Shown piece after piece: positions 6,112 to 14,205 of a stretch of DNA of 19,305 nt. The DNA is from Methanobacteriota archaeon (GTDB lineage: Archaea; Methanobacteriota; Methanobacteria; Methanobacteriales; Methanobacteriaceae), in assembly GCA_023440975.1 (NCBI GenBank), contig JAEZRD010000113.1, positions 1 to 19,305 of the forward strand. The letters run 5' to 3'. The first letter of the stretch is position 1. Every line of letters starts with the position of its first letter. The position numbers and the translations under genes were made by a program. The notes beneath the pieces are model-generated. The model did no database searches and was not told where the DNA came from. It was given only the letters and a program-made list of their open reading frames with translations.

Positions 6112-7419
6112 ATGTTCAACCGAGATAAAAGATGGTCTGGAGAAGAAACATTACTAGTAACTAGACCAAATTTATTCCTAAGTAATAAAGGCATATTTCT
6201 TGCATTAATTTTACTTGGTGTAATATTTTATGCCTACACAGCCACCATTCAATTCGTAGCCAATTTATCAGTAAACACCATAAACTTCGTAAAATGGCCC
6301 ATAACTGAATACACAGCGATAGCTTTCCTTGTAATGGGAATTTTCATAATTCTATACATAATTTACAAAATAATCGCTTGGAAATCATACAAATACACAA
6401 TAACAAGCACTAGAATAATCACAGAAAGTGGAATAGTATGGAAGAAAAAATTTAGCATGCCATATAATACAATTCAAGATGTAGTAATAAACCAAGGAAT
6501 ACTAGGCAGAATAATTGGAATAGGTTCAGTTTTATTATACAGTGCATATGATGGAACAGACTTAGAATTAAAACAAATAATGGATCCACATAATGTTGAA
6601 GAAATAATATTCGAACAATTACAAGAAAACAAATTCAATTCACAACCAATAACTCCACAACATAATCAAAATCCAGAATTCAATCCATATGCTCAACCAC
6701 AACAAGAATACAATCAATATCAACAACCTAACCCAGCATATCCATATAATCAAGGACCACAACAACAAGTAAATCCACAATACCAAAGACAACAACAAAA
6801 TCAATATCCTCAAAACCAACAAGTAAATCCCCAATATCAAGAACCATATACAAATCCAGATACAAACACTGAAACTTACATAAATGATTATGGATTCTCA
6901 ACAAACCTACACACATTAGATGAGGAAAACATAACAAATCCTGGAGATATTAAATATCAACATGAACAAAACCACCCTACTCATCCAATTGAAGAAAAAG
7001 AATTTGATAACAGTATTAAACAAGCAATGAGAAATTTAGAGGGGGATGTTAAATTCAGAGATCCTAGAAACAATCTCGAACCTCATAATCTATTCGAAGA
7101 ATTAAACCCAAAAAAATATGATGAAAAAGTTCCACATGACCTTTTCGATGAAGAACAACACAACCCAGAACCTCATAATTTCTATGAAAATCAACCAAGA
7201 AATGAATATCAAGAACAATACAGACCAAAAGGTCAAAATTTCCATAATCCTCATGAAGAATATATTGAAGATACACCTTACTTAAATAATCAAGAAGATT
7301 ATCAAGAAGAAGTAATAGGAAAATCTGAATCTAAAAAAGAAGATCATAGAAACTTAGAAGGAAGTGACATTATGGAACGTCACAGTCAAAAATTCAGAAA
7401 AAAATTCAATAAAGAATAA
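6112..7419 (+). CDS. bPH2 membrane protein with long Q/N-rich cytoplasmic tail
   Basis: A 435-residue paralogue of the preceding gene. Residues 1-170 repeat its plan: the EETLLVTRPNLFLSN strip, two transmembrane helices (about 28-50 and 68-90) and the PH-like domain (about 91-170, SMPYNTIQDVVINQGILGRIIGIGSVLLYSAYDGTDLEL). The remaining 265 residues are of low complexity. Residues 178-250 are Gln/Asn/Pro/Tyr rich with a repeated VNPQYQ, and residues 260-430 are acidic and His/Asn rich with three spaced PH[N/D][L/F][F/Y] motifs (324, 341, 354). The tail is predicted to be disordered and cytoplasmic. It may act as a scaffold or tether at the membrane; that is inference. ATG start, leaderless promoter at 6079. 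Confidence 0.85.
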   Translation: MFNRDKRWSGEETLLVTRPNLFLSNKGIFLALILLGVIFYAYTATIQFVANLSVNTINFVKWPITEYTAIAFLVMGIFIILYIIYKIIAWKSYKYTITSTRIITESGIVWKKKFSMPYNTIQDVVINQGILGRIIGIGSVLLYSAYDGTDLELKQIMDPHNVEEIIFEQLQENKFNSQPITPQHNQNPEFNPYAQPQQEYNQYQQPNPAYPYNQGPQQQVNPQYQRQQQNQYPQNQQVNPQYQEPYTNPDTNTETYINDYGFSTNLHTLDEENITNPGDIKYQHEQNHPTHPIEEKEFDNSIKQAMRNLEGDVKFRDPRNNLEPHNLFEELNPKKYDEKVPHDLFDEEQHNPEPHNFYENQPRNEYQEQYRPKGQNFHNPHEEYIEDTPYLNNQEDYQEEVIGKSESKKEDHRNLEGSDIMERHSQKFRKKFNKE

Positions 7420-7583
7420 AAAAATAATCACCACATCATGATAACATCATTTAATTTTTAAAAAAACACCACCAACTACAATTAAATGATAAAAAACCAT
7501 CAAAAAATAAACAATTAAAACAAAATCTCTATAAAATTATTAAAGGATAAAACAATTTAAACAATAGAAAAAAACATGAAAAT

Positions 7584-7605
7584 ATAAGAAAAAAAGTTTT
7601 CTTAT
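7584..7605. terminator. Hairpin terminator of the minus-strand P5CR-like/hydrolase operon
   Basis: A perfect nine-base inverted repeat (7584-7592 with 7597-7605) with a four-base loop abuts the minus-strand stop codon at 7606-7608. The plus-strand PH-domain gene ends about 165 bases away, so it may also block read-through from that side. Confidence 0.6.
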
Positions 7606-8433
7606 TCACTCATATTTTTTAAGTAAAGTTTCAAATAACTCTCTACCATCTTCACCTAACTCAACATCCAAATAATCTAAACCAGCTTGAGTAATTCCAC
7701 CAGGAGTAGCAACTTTACTAATAACCTCATCAGTTTCAAAATCCTCATTCAAAATCAAACTAGTACCTAAAAGAGATTTAATAATCATATAACTAGCATC
7801 ATCCTTACTAAAACTAGAATAATTAACACTAATATCGGCTAACTTATCCACAAGCAAAGCAAGAAAAGCAGGAGAACAACTAGTTAAAAAAGTAGCTATA
7901 CGCAAATCCTCAGGGTTATCAACAGTTTTAACAAAACTAAACTCATTAAACAAATCCTCAATAAAACTTTTCTCAGAATCATTAACAAAATTATTATGAG
8001 TAAACAAAGAAACACCTTTTCTACGATTAGAAGAAGTAATATTACTAGCTTCACTACCAACAGTACTTGCTAAAGTTGGAATAACAATACTAACACTACC
8101 CTCATAAACACTCATAATCTCATCAAAACTAAGCCCTGCACAAGAAGTAACTATATGAACACCATCTTTAAGATTTGGTTTAATCTCATTTAAAACACCT
8201 AAAAAATCAGGAGTTTCAACACAAATAATCACCACATCACAATTACCTGCTAAAAACTTATTATCCTCAGTTATAACAACATCAGAATATATCTCCCCTA
8301 AGGTCTCTAATTTACTAAGATTATGATTAGAAACAAATAATTTCTCATCATCAAGTAATAAATCTAATTTTAAAATATTATTCACAATCATGGAGCCCAT
8401 GCTGCCATAACCAATTAATCCAATATTAACCAT
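7606..8433 (-). CDS. Pyrroline-5-carboxylate reductase-like NAD(P)-binding protein
   Basis: A 275-residue protein of ProC-like plan. The N-terminal Rossmann motif GLIGYGSMG (residues 5-13) binds NAD(P). The C-terminal helical domain carries SPAFLALLVDKLAD (about 187-200) and VATPGGITQAGL (241-252), matching the conserved PA and PGG-T segments of P5C reductases. The usual MPN-Pro strip before the VGE turn is replaced by IPTLASTVGSEAS (118-130), so the substrate may differ from pyrroline-5-carboxylate. The frame extends upstream to a TTG at 8448, overlapping the upstream gene; the ATG at 8433 is chosen because the Rossmann strand starts immediately after it, and AGGTTGA lies upstream. The gap from the hydrolase stop is 11 bases, so they form one operon. 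Confidence 0.8.
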   Translation of the reverse strand: MVNIGLIGYGSMGSMIVNNILKLDLLLDDEKLFVSNHNLSKLETLGEIYSDVVITEDNKFLAGNCDVVIICVETPDFLGVLNEIKPNLKDGVHIVTSCAGLSFDEIMSVYEGSVSIVIPTLASTVGSEASNITSSNRRKGVSLFTHNNFVNDSEKSFIEDLFNEFSFVKTVDNPEDLRIATFLTSCSPAFLALLVDKLADISVNYSSFSKDDASYMIIKSLLGTSLILNEDFETDEVISKVATPGGITQAGLDYLDVELGEDGRELFETLLKKYE

Positions 8434-8444
8434 ACAAAAAACAC

Positions 8445-9284
8445 TCAACCTATATTTTCTTCTTTAATAACATTATCATAATCTTTAATTTTCCCTTCCT
8501 TAATAAAATCATAAACAATCTCATTAAAAAGATCACTCATTAACATATTCCACATATGCAATCCTTTATCAATTCTAATACAAGTTGCAAGTGGAAAAGC
8601 TTTATGAAACTCATAACTACTATAAGTAACCACCCGCTCATCTTTACTACCATAAGCTAAAAGTAAATCCTTACCTTTACCAGAATCTTTAACAGGAGGT
8701 ATAATATAATTCATTGCCTCATAACCAGCATCTTTAACAGTATCAGGACTAATATTTTCAAGGGAAAACTTCATATTACTAGAATTTCTTTTACTAATCT
8801 CATAAATTGCCATATGACTACTTGCAATAAATCTCATAGTTTTATTTTCATAAAAATATTTACTATAATCAAAAATATTCACCATAGCATCTTCACGATT
8901 TTCTAACATTTCAGGTAATGGAGTAGACACACCACTAACAACAACTTTATCTAAAAGCTCAGGATAATCACATAAAAGTTCAAAAGCAATTAAACCACCA
9001 GTACCAATACCAACAAGATTAACCTTATCACATTTAAATCCAGGTTTAGTTTTAATTAAAATAAAATCCTTAATAACTTCAGTTGCATTCTTTATACTGA
9101 AAGTATCATCACATTTACTATGACCATGATTAGGCAAATCAAGATAAATACAATCATAACCCTTAAAAAATCTTCTTTGATATTTCCAAACCCAAGAACC
9201 CATAACTTTTGGATGTAAGAAAATTATAGTCTCAGATTCCCCAATTCCTTCTTCTTCATAAAATAATTCATTAGCATCTAACAT
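8445..9284 (-). CDS. Alpha/beta-hydrolase-fold protein lacking the nucleophile Ser
   Basis: A 279-residue protein with the alpha/beta-hydrolase layout: IIFLHPKVMGSWVW (oxyanion-hole strand), YLDLPNHGHS (the usual DLPGHGxS strip), the nucleophile-elbow strand VNLVGIGTGG, then a cap region (about 125-195), LLLAYGSKDERV with the acid D215, and GLHMWN with the catalytic-type H243. The elbow is G92-I-G94-T-G96: the residue normally Ser, Asp or Cys is Gly94, read from GGT on the minus strand. Acid and His remain, so it could be a binding protein, a pseudo-enzyme, or use another nucleophile. ATG start with AAAGG at 9295-9299. It is the first gene of an operon with the P5CR-like gene and is divergent from fprA. 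Confidence 0.85.
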   Translation of the reverse strand: MLDANELFYEEEGIGESETIIFLHPKVMGSWVWKYQRRFFKGYDCIYLDLPNHGHSKCDDTFSIKNATEVIKDFILIKTKPGFKCDKVNLVGIGTGGLIAFELLCDYPELLDKVVVSGVSTPLPEMLENREDAMVNIFDYSKYFYENKTMRFIASSHMAIYEISKRNSSNMKFSLENISPDTVKDAGYEAMNYIIPPVKDSGKGKDLLLAYGSKDERVVTYSSYEFHKAFPLATCIRIDKGLHMWNMLMSDLFNEIVYDFIKEGKIKDYDNVIKEENIG

Positions 9285-9336
9285 TTTTTTTAATCCTTTA
9301 AAAAATGAAATATAAAAATTTAATAATAACCAATTT

Positions 9337-9360
9337 TATATAAATATTTATATTATATTA
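9337..9360. promoter_or_regulatory. Shared AT-rich divergent promoter region
   Basis: ATATAAATATTTATAT around 9339-9354 is self-complementary and provides a TATA box for both directions: fprA at 9401 and the hydrolase gene at 9284. The whole divergent gap is only 116 bases, so the two promoters must lie very close or overlap. Confidence 0.45.
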
Positions 9361-9400
9361 TTATTATAAAAACTTTTAAAATAATTATGAGGTTAAAATA

Positions 9401-10624
9401 ATGAAAGCCGATTCAAAAAAAATAGCCAATGGAGTTTACTGGGTAGGAGCACTTGACTGGGATACCAGAAGCTTCCACGGATACCAAATTACAGGAACAA
9501 CATATAATTGTTACTTAGTTTTCGGTGAAGACAAAGTAGCATTAATAGATAATGTTTTCACTGGAATGTCAGATCAATTATATGCAAGAATAGAAGATGC
9601 ATTTAAAAAAGAAGGAAAAGATGAAGTAAAAATTGATGTGATGATACAAAACCATTCAGAAGCAGATCACACTAAATGTTTAGGTCAAACATTAGAAAAA
9701 TTCCCTGAAGCAAAATTATATGCTTCACCAAACTGTAACAAATTCCTTAAATTACAATACTTCGAATTAGAAGATAAAGAAATCAACATAGTAAAAACTG
9801 GTGATGAATTAGATTTAGGTGGAAAAACCTTAACATTCTTCCAAGCACCAATGTTACATTGGCCAGATAGCATGTTCACCATGTTACTCGAAGATGGAAT
9901 ACTCTTCTCAAACGATGCATTCGGACAACATGTATGTTTATCAGAAAGATTTGATGATGAAGTAGATGCAGGATTCCTAGAATATTCTGCACAAAAATAT
10001 TATGCAAACCTTGTAACATTAGGTTCACCTGCAGTAAGACGTAAACTAGGAGAATTCGCAGATTTAGGTTTACTTGAAAAAACTAAAATGATAGCTCCAT
10101 GTCATGGACAAATCTGGAAAAACCCAGAAACCATTATAGGATACTACCAAGATTGGGCAAGTGGAAATTGTAAAGAAAAAATAACCGTAATCTATGATAC
10201 AATGCACCATTCCACTCAAAAAATGGCACATGCAATTGCAGAAGGAATAATGAGTGAAGATGTAGAAGTTGCAATGTATTTCACCCAAGAAGACACTGGT
10301 GATGATGTAATAACAGATGTTCTTGACAGTAAAGCAATAGCATTAGGTGTTCCAACAATGATGAACAACCCATTCCCACGAATTGGAAATGTAATGTACT
10401 GGTTTAACTGTGTTAACTTCAAACAAACCAGCAGTATTAAAAAAGCTCTTGTCTTCAGTTCCAAAGGATGGGGTGGAGGAGCCGTTAAAAAACTAGAATC
10501 CGATCTTGAAGGTGCAGGATTTGAAATATTTGATGACTTAGAAACTGTATTCACACCAACAGAAGATGTTCTTGAACAATGTTACCAAGCTGGAAAAGAA
10601 CTAGCAAAAGCTATCAAAGAATAA
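9401..10624 (+). CDS. fprA: F420H2 oxidase FprA (flavodiiron protein)
   Basis: A 407-residue class A flavodiiron protein. In methanogens this enzyme reduces O2 to water with electrons from reduced coenzyme F420 and so detoxifies oxygen in the cytoplasm. The N-terminal metallo-beta-lactamase-like domain (about 1-250) carries the diiron ligands in order: H85, E87, D89 and H90 in NHSEADHT, H153 in LHWPDS, D172 in FSNDAFGQH and H235 in APCHGQIW. The flavodoxin domain (about 260-400) starts with the FMN phosphate loop IYDTMHHSTQKMA. Length is normal and no rubredoxin domain is fused. GAGGT at 9389-9393 precedes the ATG. A G/C-containing hairpin follows the stop. The next gene is a DNA-repair glycosylase, in keeping with a stress theme. 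Confidence 0.95.
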   Translation: MKADSKKIANGVYWVGALDWDTRSFHGYQITGTTYNCYLVFGEDKVALIDNVFTGMSDQLYARIEDAFKKEGKDEVKIDVMIQNHSEADHTKCLGQTLEKFPEAKLYASPNCNKFLKLQYFELEDKEINIVKTGDELDLGGKTLTFFQAPMLHWPDSMFTMLLEDGILFSNDAFGQHVCLSERFDDEVDAGFLEYSAQKYYANLVTLGSPAVRRKLGEFADLGLLEKTKMIAPCHGQIWKNPETIIGYYQDWASGNCKEKITVIYDTMHHSTQKMAHAIAEGIMSEDVEVAMYFTQEDTGDDVITDVLDSKAIALGVPTMMNNPFPRIGNVMYWFNCVNFKQTSSIKKALVFSSKGWGGGAVKKLESDLEGAGFEIFDDLETVFTPTEDVLEQCYQAGKELAKAIKE

Positions 10625-10656
10625 AAATTTTTAAACTAATTTTTTAATTCATTTTC

Positions 10657-10699
10657 TTTGAGGGGGAAAAATATTCTTCTTCTTCTAGTACCCCTCAAA
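10657..10699 (+). terminator. Hairpin after fprA
   Basis: TTTGAGGGG (10657-10665) pairs perfectly with CCCCTCAAA (10691-10699). The loop is 25 bases and CT-rich. In this AT-rich genome a run of five G residues is conspicuous. It begins 33 bases after the fprA stop and is the likely 3' end of the transcript, although the long loop and lack of a T-run leave room for another role, such as RNA stability. Confidence 0.55.
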
Positions 10700-10767
10700 A
10701 GAAAAAACAATAAAATAAAAATTTAAATACTACTTTTTTTTTAGATTAAATTGGAGTTTTAATATAT

Positions 10768-11454
10768 ATGGAACTTAATGACATTATCAAAGAATTAGAA
10801 TCATTAGAAAATCCCTCAAACATTAAAGGTATGGAAAGATTTGGGATAAAAACTTTAAAAGCATATGGAGTGCGTATGCCTGAGCTTCGAAAAATAGCTA
10901 AAAAATGTGGACAAGACCACAAGTTAGCACTAGATTTATGGGATTATGGATATCATGAAACAAGATTACTTGCAACTATGATAGAAAATCCAGAAGAAAT
11001 CACACCTCAACAGTTAGATTCTTGGGTTCATAGTTTTTATAGTTGGGATATTGTGGATCAAGCTTGTCTTAATCTTTTAGATAAAGTACCATTAGCTCGT
11101 GAAAATATTTTCATTTGGTGTGATGCTGAAGAAGAATTTGTTAAAAGAACAGCTTTTAGTCTTATTGCTGTAATTGCAGTTCATGATAAAAAAGCATCTG
11201 ATGATTATTTTAATAAATATTATCCAATTATTAAAGAGGCCTCAAAGGATAATCGTAATTTTGTTAAAAAAAGTGTTAATTGGGCATTACGTAGTATAGG
11301 TAAACGTAATATTAATTGTAATCAAAGAGCATTAAATGTGGCTTATGATATTCTAAAATTAGATGATAAATCTAGTAGATGGGTTGCTAATGGGGCTATT
11401 CGTGAGTTAGAAAGTGAAAAAGTTCAAGAGAGATTGATTAAAAAATTAGGTTAA
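10768..11454 (+). CDS. AlkD-like DNA alkylation repair glycosylase
   Basis: A 228-residue protein of the HEAT-repeat DNA glycosylase family that excises cationic alkylated bases such as 3-methyladenine and 7-methylguanine. All-helical throughout. Residues matching the known AlkD functional positions are present: W93 and D97 in SWDIVDQ, R127 in EFVKRTAFSL and W172 in SVNWALRSIGKRN. The N-terminal YGVRMPELRKIAKK strip is also typical. A TATA box TTTAAATA (10722-10729) lies 38 bases before the ATG, and GGAG (10753-10756) is a modest ribosome binding site, so it has its own promoter after the fprA hairpin. It uses more T-ending codons (GAT, AAT, TTT, GTT) than PAN or the thermosome, in keeping with lower expression. 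Confidence 0.88.
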   Translation: MELNDIIKELESLENPSNIKGMERFGIKTLKAYGVRMPELRKIAKKCGQDHKLALDLWDYGYHETRLLATMIENPEEITPQQLDSWVHSFYSWDIVDQACLNLLDKVPLARENIFIWCDAEEEFVKRTAFSLIAVIAVHDKKASDDYFNKYYPIIKEASKDNRNFVKKSVNWALRSIGKRNINCNQRALNVAYDILKLDDKSSRWVANGAIRELESEKVQERLIKKLG

Positions 11455-11481
11455 ATATTAAATTAACATTTTGTAACTTTT

Positions 11482-11511
11482 AACCGTAAACCTTTTATAT
11501 AACCTCTAACC
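11482..11511 (+). promoter_or_regulatory. Thermosome promoter with AACC direct repeats flanking the TATA box
   Basis: The TATA box TTTATATAA (11494-11502) is bracketed by two pairs of direct repeats: AACC at 11482 and 11489 upstream, and AACC at 11501 and 11508 downstream, each pair with a seven-base period. Transcription would start near 11525 and leave a leader of about 150 bases before the ATG. The repeats are candidate operator half-sites for a heat-shock-type regulator; no regulator is identified here. Confidence 0.5.
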
Positions 11512-11677
11512 CATGTTATAAATAATGAATAAACATTAATTATTTATTCTTAATTTCAATAAAAAAATTATTTTTTAAAAAATAAAAACACATAAACTTA
11601 ATTTTAAACATTCACAACCAAAATTAAGAGTTTTATGTAAAATATACTAATCAAAATAATATACGAAGGTGAATATA

Positions 11678-13339
11678 ATGGCAAATGAAAATCAACCAAT
11701 ATTTATTCTAAGAGATGACACTGAAAGATACCAAGGAAGTAGAGCAACCAGAATGAATATAATGGCAGGAAAAATCCTCGCAGAAACTATCCGTACAACA
11801 TTAGGTCCAAAAGGAATGGACAAAATGTTAGTTGATGGAATGGGAGATATTGTTGTAAGTAACGATGGAGCAACAATCCTACAAGAAATGGACATAGCAC
11901 ACCCAGCAGCAAAAATGTTAGTAGAAGTAGCTAAAAAACAAGACAATGTAGTTGGAGATGGAACCACTACAGTAGTAGTATTAGCAGGAGAACTTCTCAA
12001 AAAAGCTGAAGAACTATTCGAAGATGGAGTCCACGCAAGTACAGTTCTAAAAGGATACAGATTAGCATTAGACAAAGTAATGGAAATCTTATTCACAATA
12101 TCCATAGACGCTAAAGACCAATACACCTTAGAAAAAATAGCAATAACCGCAATGACAGGAAAAGGTGCAGATGTAGCAGCAGACAAACTAGCAGAACTAA
12201 TAGTAGAAGCTGCACTCCGTGTAGAAAACAAAGGAAAAATAGATAAAAAAGACATAAACATCCAAAGAGTAAACGGAGGATCTGTAGAAGAATCCGAAAT
12301 AGTTGATGGAATCATAATCGACAAAGGACGCCCAACAACTGCAATGCCACAAGAAATCAACGAAGCAAAAATCGCATTAATGAAATACCCAATCGAACAC
12401 AAAGACACTAATGCAAACGCTAAAGTTGACTTCACCAACCCTTCACAAATGCAACTATTCTTAGACAGAGAAGAACAAGAATTAAAAGACATGGTAGCTC
12501 AAATAGTCGACTCAGGAGCAAATGTATTATTCTGTCAAAAAGGAATCGACGATGTTGCAATGCACTACTTAGCAAAACAAGGAGTATATGCATTAAAACG
12601 TGTTAAAAAATCAGACATGAACCGTATAGCAAAAGCAACTGGAGCACAATTAGTAACTGATATTAATGATTTAACTCCTGATAAACTAGGAATTGCAGGA
12701 CACATATTCGAACAAAAAATATTTGACCAAAAATTCACATTCGTTGAAGGATGCGAAGATCCAAAAGCATGCAGTATCATAGTAAGAGGAAGTACAAGAC
12801 ACATATCCTCAGAAGTAGAAAGAGCACTTGAAGACGCATTAGGTGTAGTATCCGCTACAATCGAAGATGGTAAAATCGTAATCGGTGGAGGATCACCTGA
12901 AGTAGAAATGGCAAAACAATTAAAAGCATATTCCGAAACCATCGATGGAAGAGAACAATTATCCATAAAAGCATTTGCAGAAGCACTCGAAGTAATCCCA
13001 AGAACCTTAGCTGAAAATGCAGGATTAGATGCAATAGACATCTTAGTAGATCTTAGAAGTGCACATGAATCAAATCCATACATGGGAATCAATGTATTCA
13101 CTGGTGAAATCGTAGATATGAAAGAAGCTGGAGTAATAGAACCTCAAAGAGTTAAAAAACAAGCTATTCAATCTGCAACCGAAGCATGTGAAATGATTTT
13201 ACGTATTGATGATTTAGTAGCAGCTCAAGGAGCACTTAACAAACCTGATGCTCCAGAAGGAATGGATGATCCAGGTAACTTACCTCCAATGCCACCTCAA
13301 GGTATGGGTGGAATGGGCGGTATGCCTCCAATGATGTAG
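11678..13339 (+). CDS. ths: Thermosome subunit (group II chaperonin)
   Basis: A 553-residue subunit of the archaeal group II chaperonin, the double-ring ATP-driven folding machine of the cytosol. ATP-binding elements are intact: TLGPKGMDKML (about 41-51), SNDGATIL (about 61-68) and GDGTTT (93-98). The apical-domain and helical-lid region follows in the middle, and GGGSPEVE and the conserved late VDLRSAHE segment are present. The C-terminal tail is Gly/Met/Pro rich (GGMGGMPPMM), as usual for chaperonin tails lining the cavity floor. The open frame begins at a GTG (11669) inside the AAGGTGA ribosome binding site; the true start is the ATG at 11678, five bases after that site. Monocistronic: own promoter and terminator. 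Which paralogue it is cannot be told from this window. Confidence 0.96.
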   Translation: MANENQPIFILRDDTERYQGSRATRMNIMAGKILAETIRTTLGPKGMDKMLVDGMGDIVVSNDGATILQEMDIAHPAAKMLVEVAKKQDNVVGDGTTTVVVLAGELLKKAEELFEDGVHASTVLKGYRLALDKVMEILFTISIDAKDQYTLEKIAITAMTGKGADVAADKLAELIVEAALRVENKGKIDKKDINIQRVNGGSVEESEIVDGIIIDKGRPTTAMPQEINEAKIALMKYPIEHKDTNANAKVDFTNPSQMQLFLDREEQELKDMVAQIVDSGANVLFCQKGIDDVAMHYLAKQGVYALKRVKKSDMNRIAKATGAQLVTDINDLTPDKLGIAGHIFEQKIFDQKFTFVEGCEDPKACSIIVRGSTRHISSEVERALEDALGVVSATIEDGKIVIGGGSPEVEMAKQLKAYSETIDGREQLSIKAFAEALEVIPRTLAENAGLDAIDILVDLRSAHESNPYMGINVFTGEIVDMKEAGVIEPQRVKKQAIQSATEACEMILRIDDLVAAQGALNKPDAPEGMDDPGNLPPMPPQGMGGMGGMPPMM

Positions 13340-13361
13340 AAATAAAAATCCATTTCTACAT
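13334..13361 (+). terminator. Terminator hairpin overlapping the thermosome stop codon
   Basis: ATGTAGAAAT (13334-13343) and ATTTCTACAT (13352-13361) form a perfect ten-base stem with an eight-base loop. The left arm contains the TAG stop codon, so the hairpin begins within the last coding bases. Confidence 0.6.
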
Positions 13362-13380
13362 AATAAAATTTTCAGGAATT

Positions 13381-13419
13381 TTTCCCATTACTAAATAATA
13401 TATAATAATATATGGGAAA
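13381..13419 (+). terminator. Second hairpin after the thermosome gene
   Basis: TTTCCCAT (13381-13388) pairs with ATGGGAAA (13412-13419) around a 23-base A/T loop, 20 bases after the first hairpin; a T-rich stretch follows. It may be a back-up terminator for a strongly expressed gene. Confidence 0.45.
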
Positions 13420-14147
13420 TTTTCTAACCACTTTTTTTTATAAAAAATTTATAACTTTTTTTTCTTCAAAAATTTAAAAAATAATCTAATTTTAACGAAT
13501 TTTACATCAAAAAATTATAATCCTAAAATGATGTTTACTACTTCAAAAACAGTATTATTAAAGAATTTTAACTAGTTTATAATAAAACTTATTAAAGTTA
13601 TAGCATATAAAAATTAAAGTTTAACTAATTTTTAATAATCCATTTAATTCAATACTTATTGAAGTTTAGTATTATCTTCTTTAAATATTCAATCTTAATT
13701 ATATTTAACATTTGATTATTACTCAATTAAAAATTAAAACTAGATAATTAAAAGTTTTTTAAGCTAAAAAGGTAATATTATCTTAAATTTCATAAGTTAA
13801 AGTTACAATGTCTAGATTTATATTAAAATACTTAATAATTTTTCCTTTTAATTATTTTAAAGCCTTAATATCAGATTTTCACTTTTATTGAAAATTATTA
13901 TTTTTAAACTATAATCAAAAATAGTTTATCTATTAAACTTTTTTTTAGCTATTTTTCCTATTTTATAAACTATTTCATACACTTTCCTATTTATTTAGTT
14001 ATTATAAGCTATTTAACAAGCTTTTAGATTAAAAGAATACTTAGAAAGCTTTATATTATATTAAATCCATAAACTATTGATAATCTATTTTGGATGAAAA
14101 AATACTATTGAAAATTCAAATATGATTGTTTTAATTAAAAAAAATGT
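13420..14147. other. AT-rich gap before the wall-protein gene, nothing gene-like
   Basis: About 730 bases with many stops in all frames, no ribosome binding site with a usable frame, no tRNA-like or C/D-like motif, and only scattered short A/T repeats. A TATA-like TTTATATT at 14050-14057 is a candidate promoter for the downstream wall protein. The gap might contain a decayed gene, but nothing recognisable remains. Confidence 0.5.
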
Positions 14148-14189
14148 AATTACTCTAAAAAATAAAATAAATTATTTTTTAAAGTAATT
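14148..14189 (+). repeat. 18-base inverted repeat in the leader of the wall-protein gene
   Basis: The arms 14148-14165 and 14172-14189 match at 17 of 18 positions (C14155 faces A14182) around a six-base loop. The repeat ends six bases before the GAGGTGA ribosome binding site at 14195-14201. It could be an operator or an RNA hairpin that controls translation. It is not a terminator of a known upstream gene, since none is closer than the thermosome. Confidence 0.6.
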
Positions 14190-14205
14190 TTTGTGAGGTG
14201 AAACA

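Noticed and set aside
6640..7276. Leu/Val-rich minus-strand frames opposite the PH-protein tail
   Set aside because: They are reverse-strand readings of Gln/Asn codon repeats and look hydrophobic only for that reason.
8434..8448. TTG start giving five extra residues on the P5CR-like protein
   Set aside because: It would overlap the stop of the upstream gene, and the Rossmann strand begins right at the ATG at 8433.
10657..10699. Possible riboswitch or small RNA after fprA
   Set aside because: Only one nine-base stem with an unstructured CT-rich loop is visible; a transcript-end hairpin explains it more simply.
11692..12492. Open frame of 266 codons on the minus strand
   Set aside because: It is antisense to the thermosome gene and arises from that gene's codon bias; the product is a Ser/Ile-rich sequence without domains.
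13527..13574. Short frame beginning ATGATG in the gap after the thermosome gene
   Set aside because: Only about 15 codons, without a ribosome binding site or any recognisable product.
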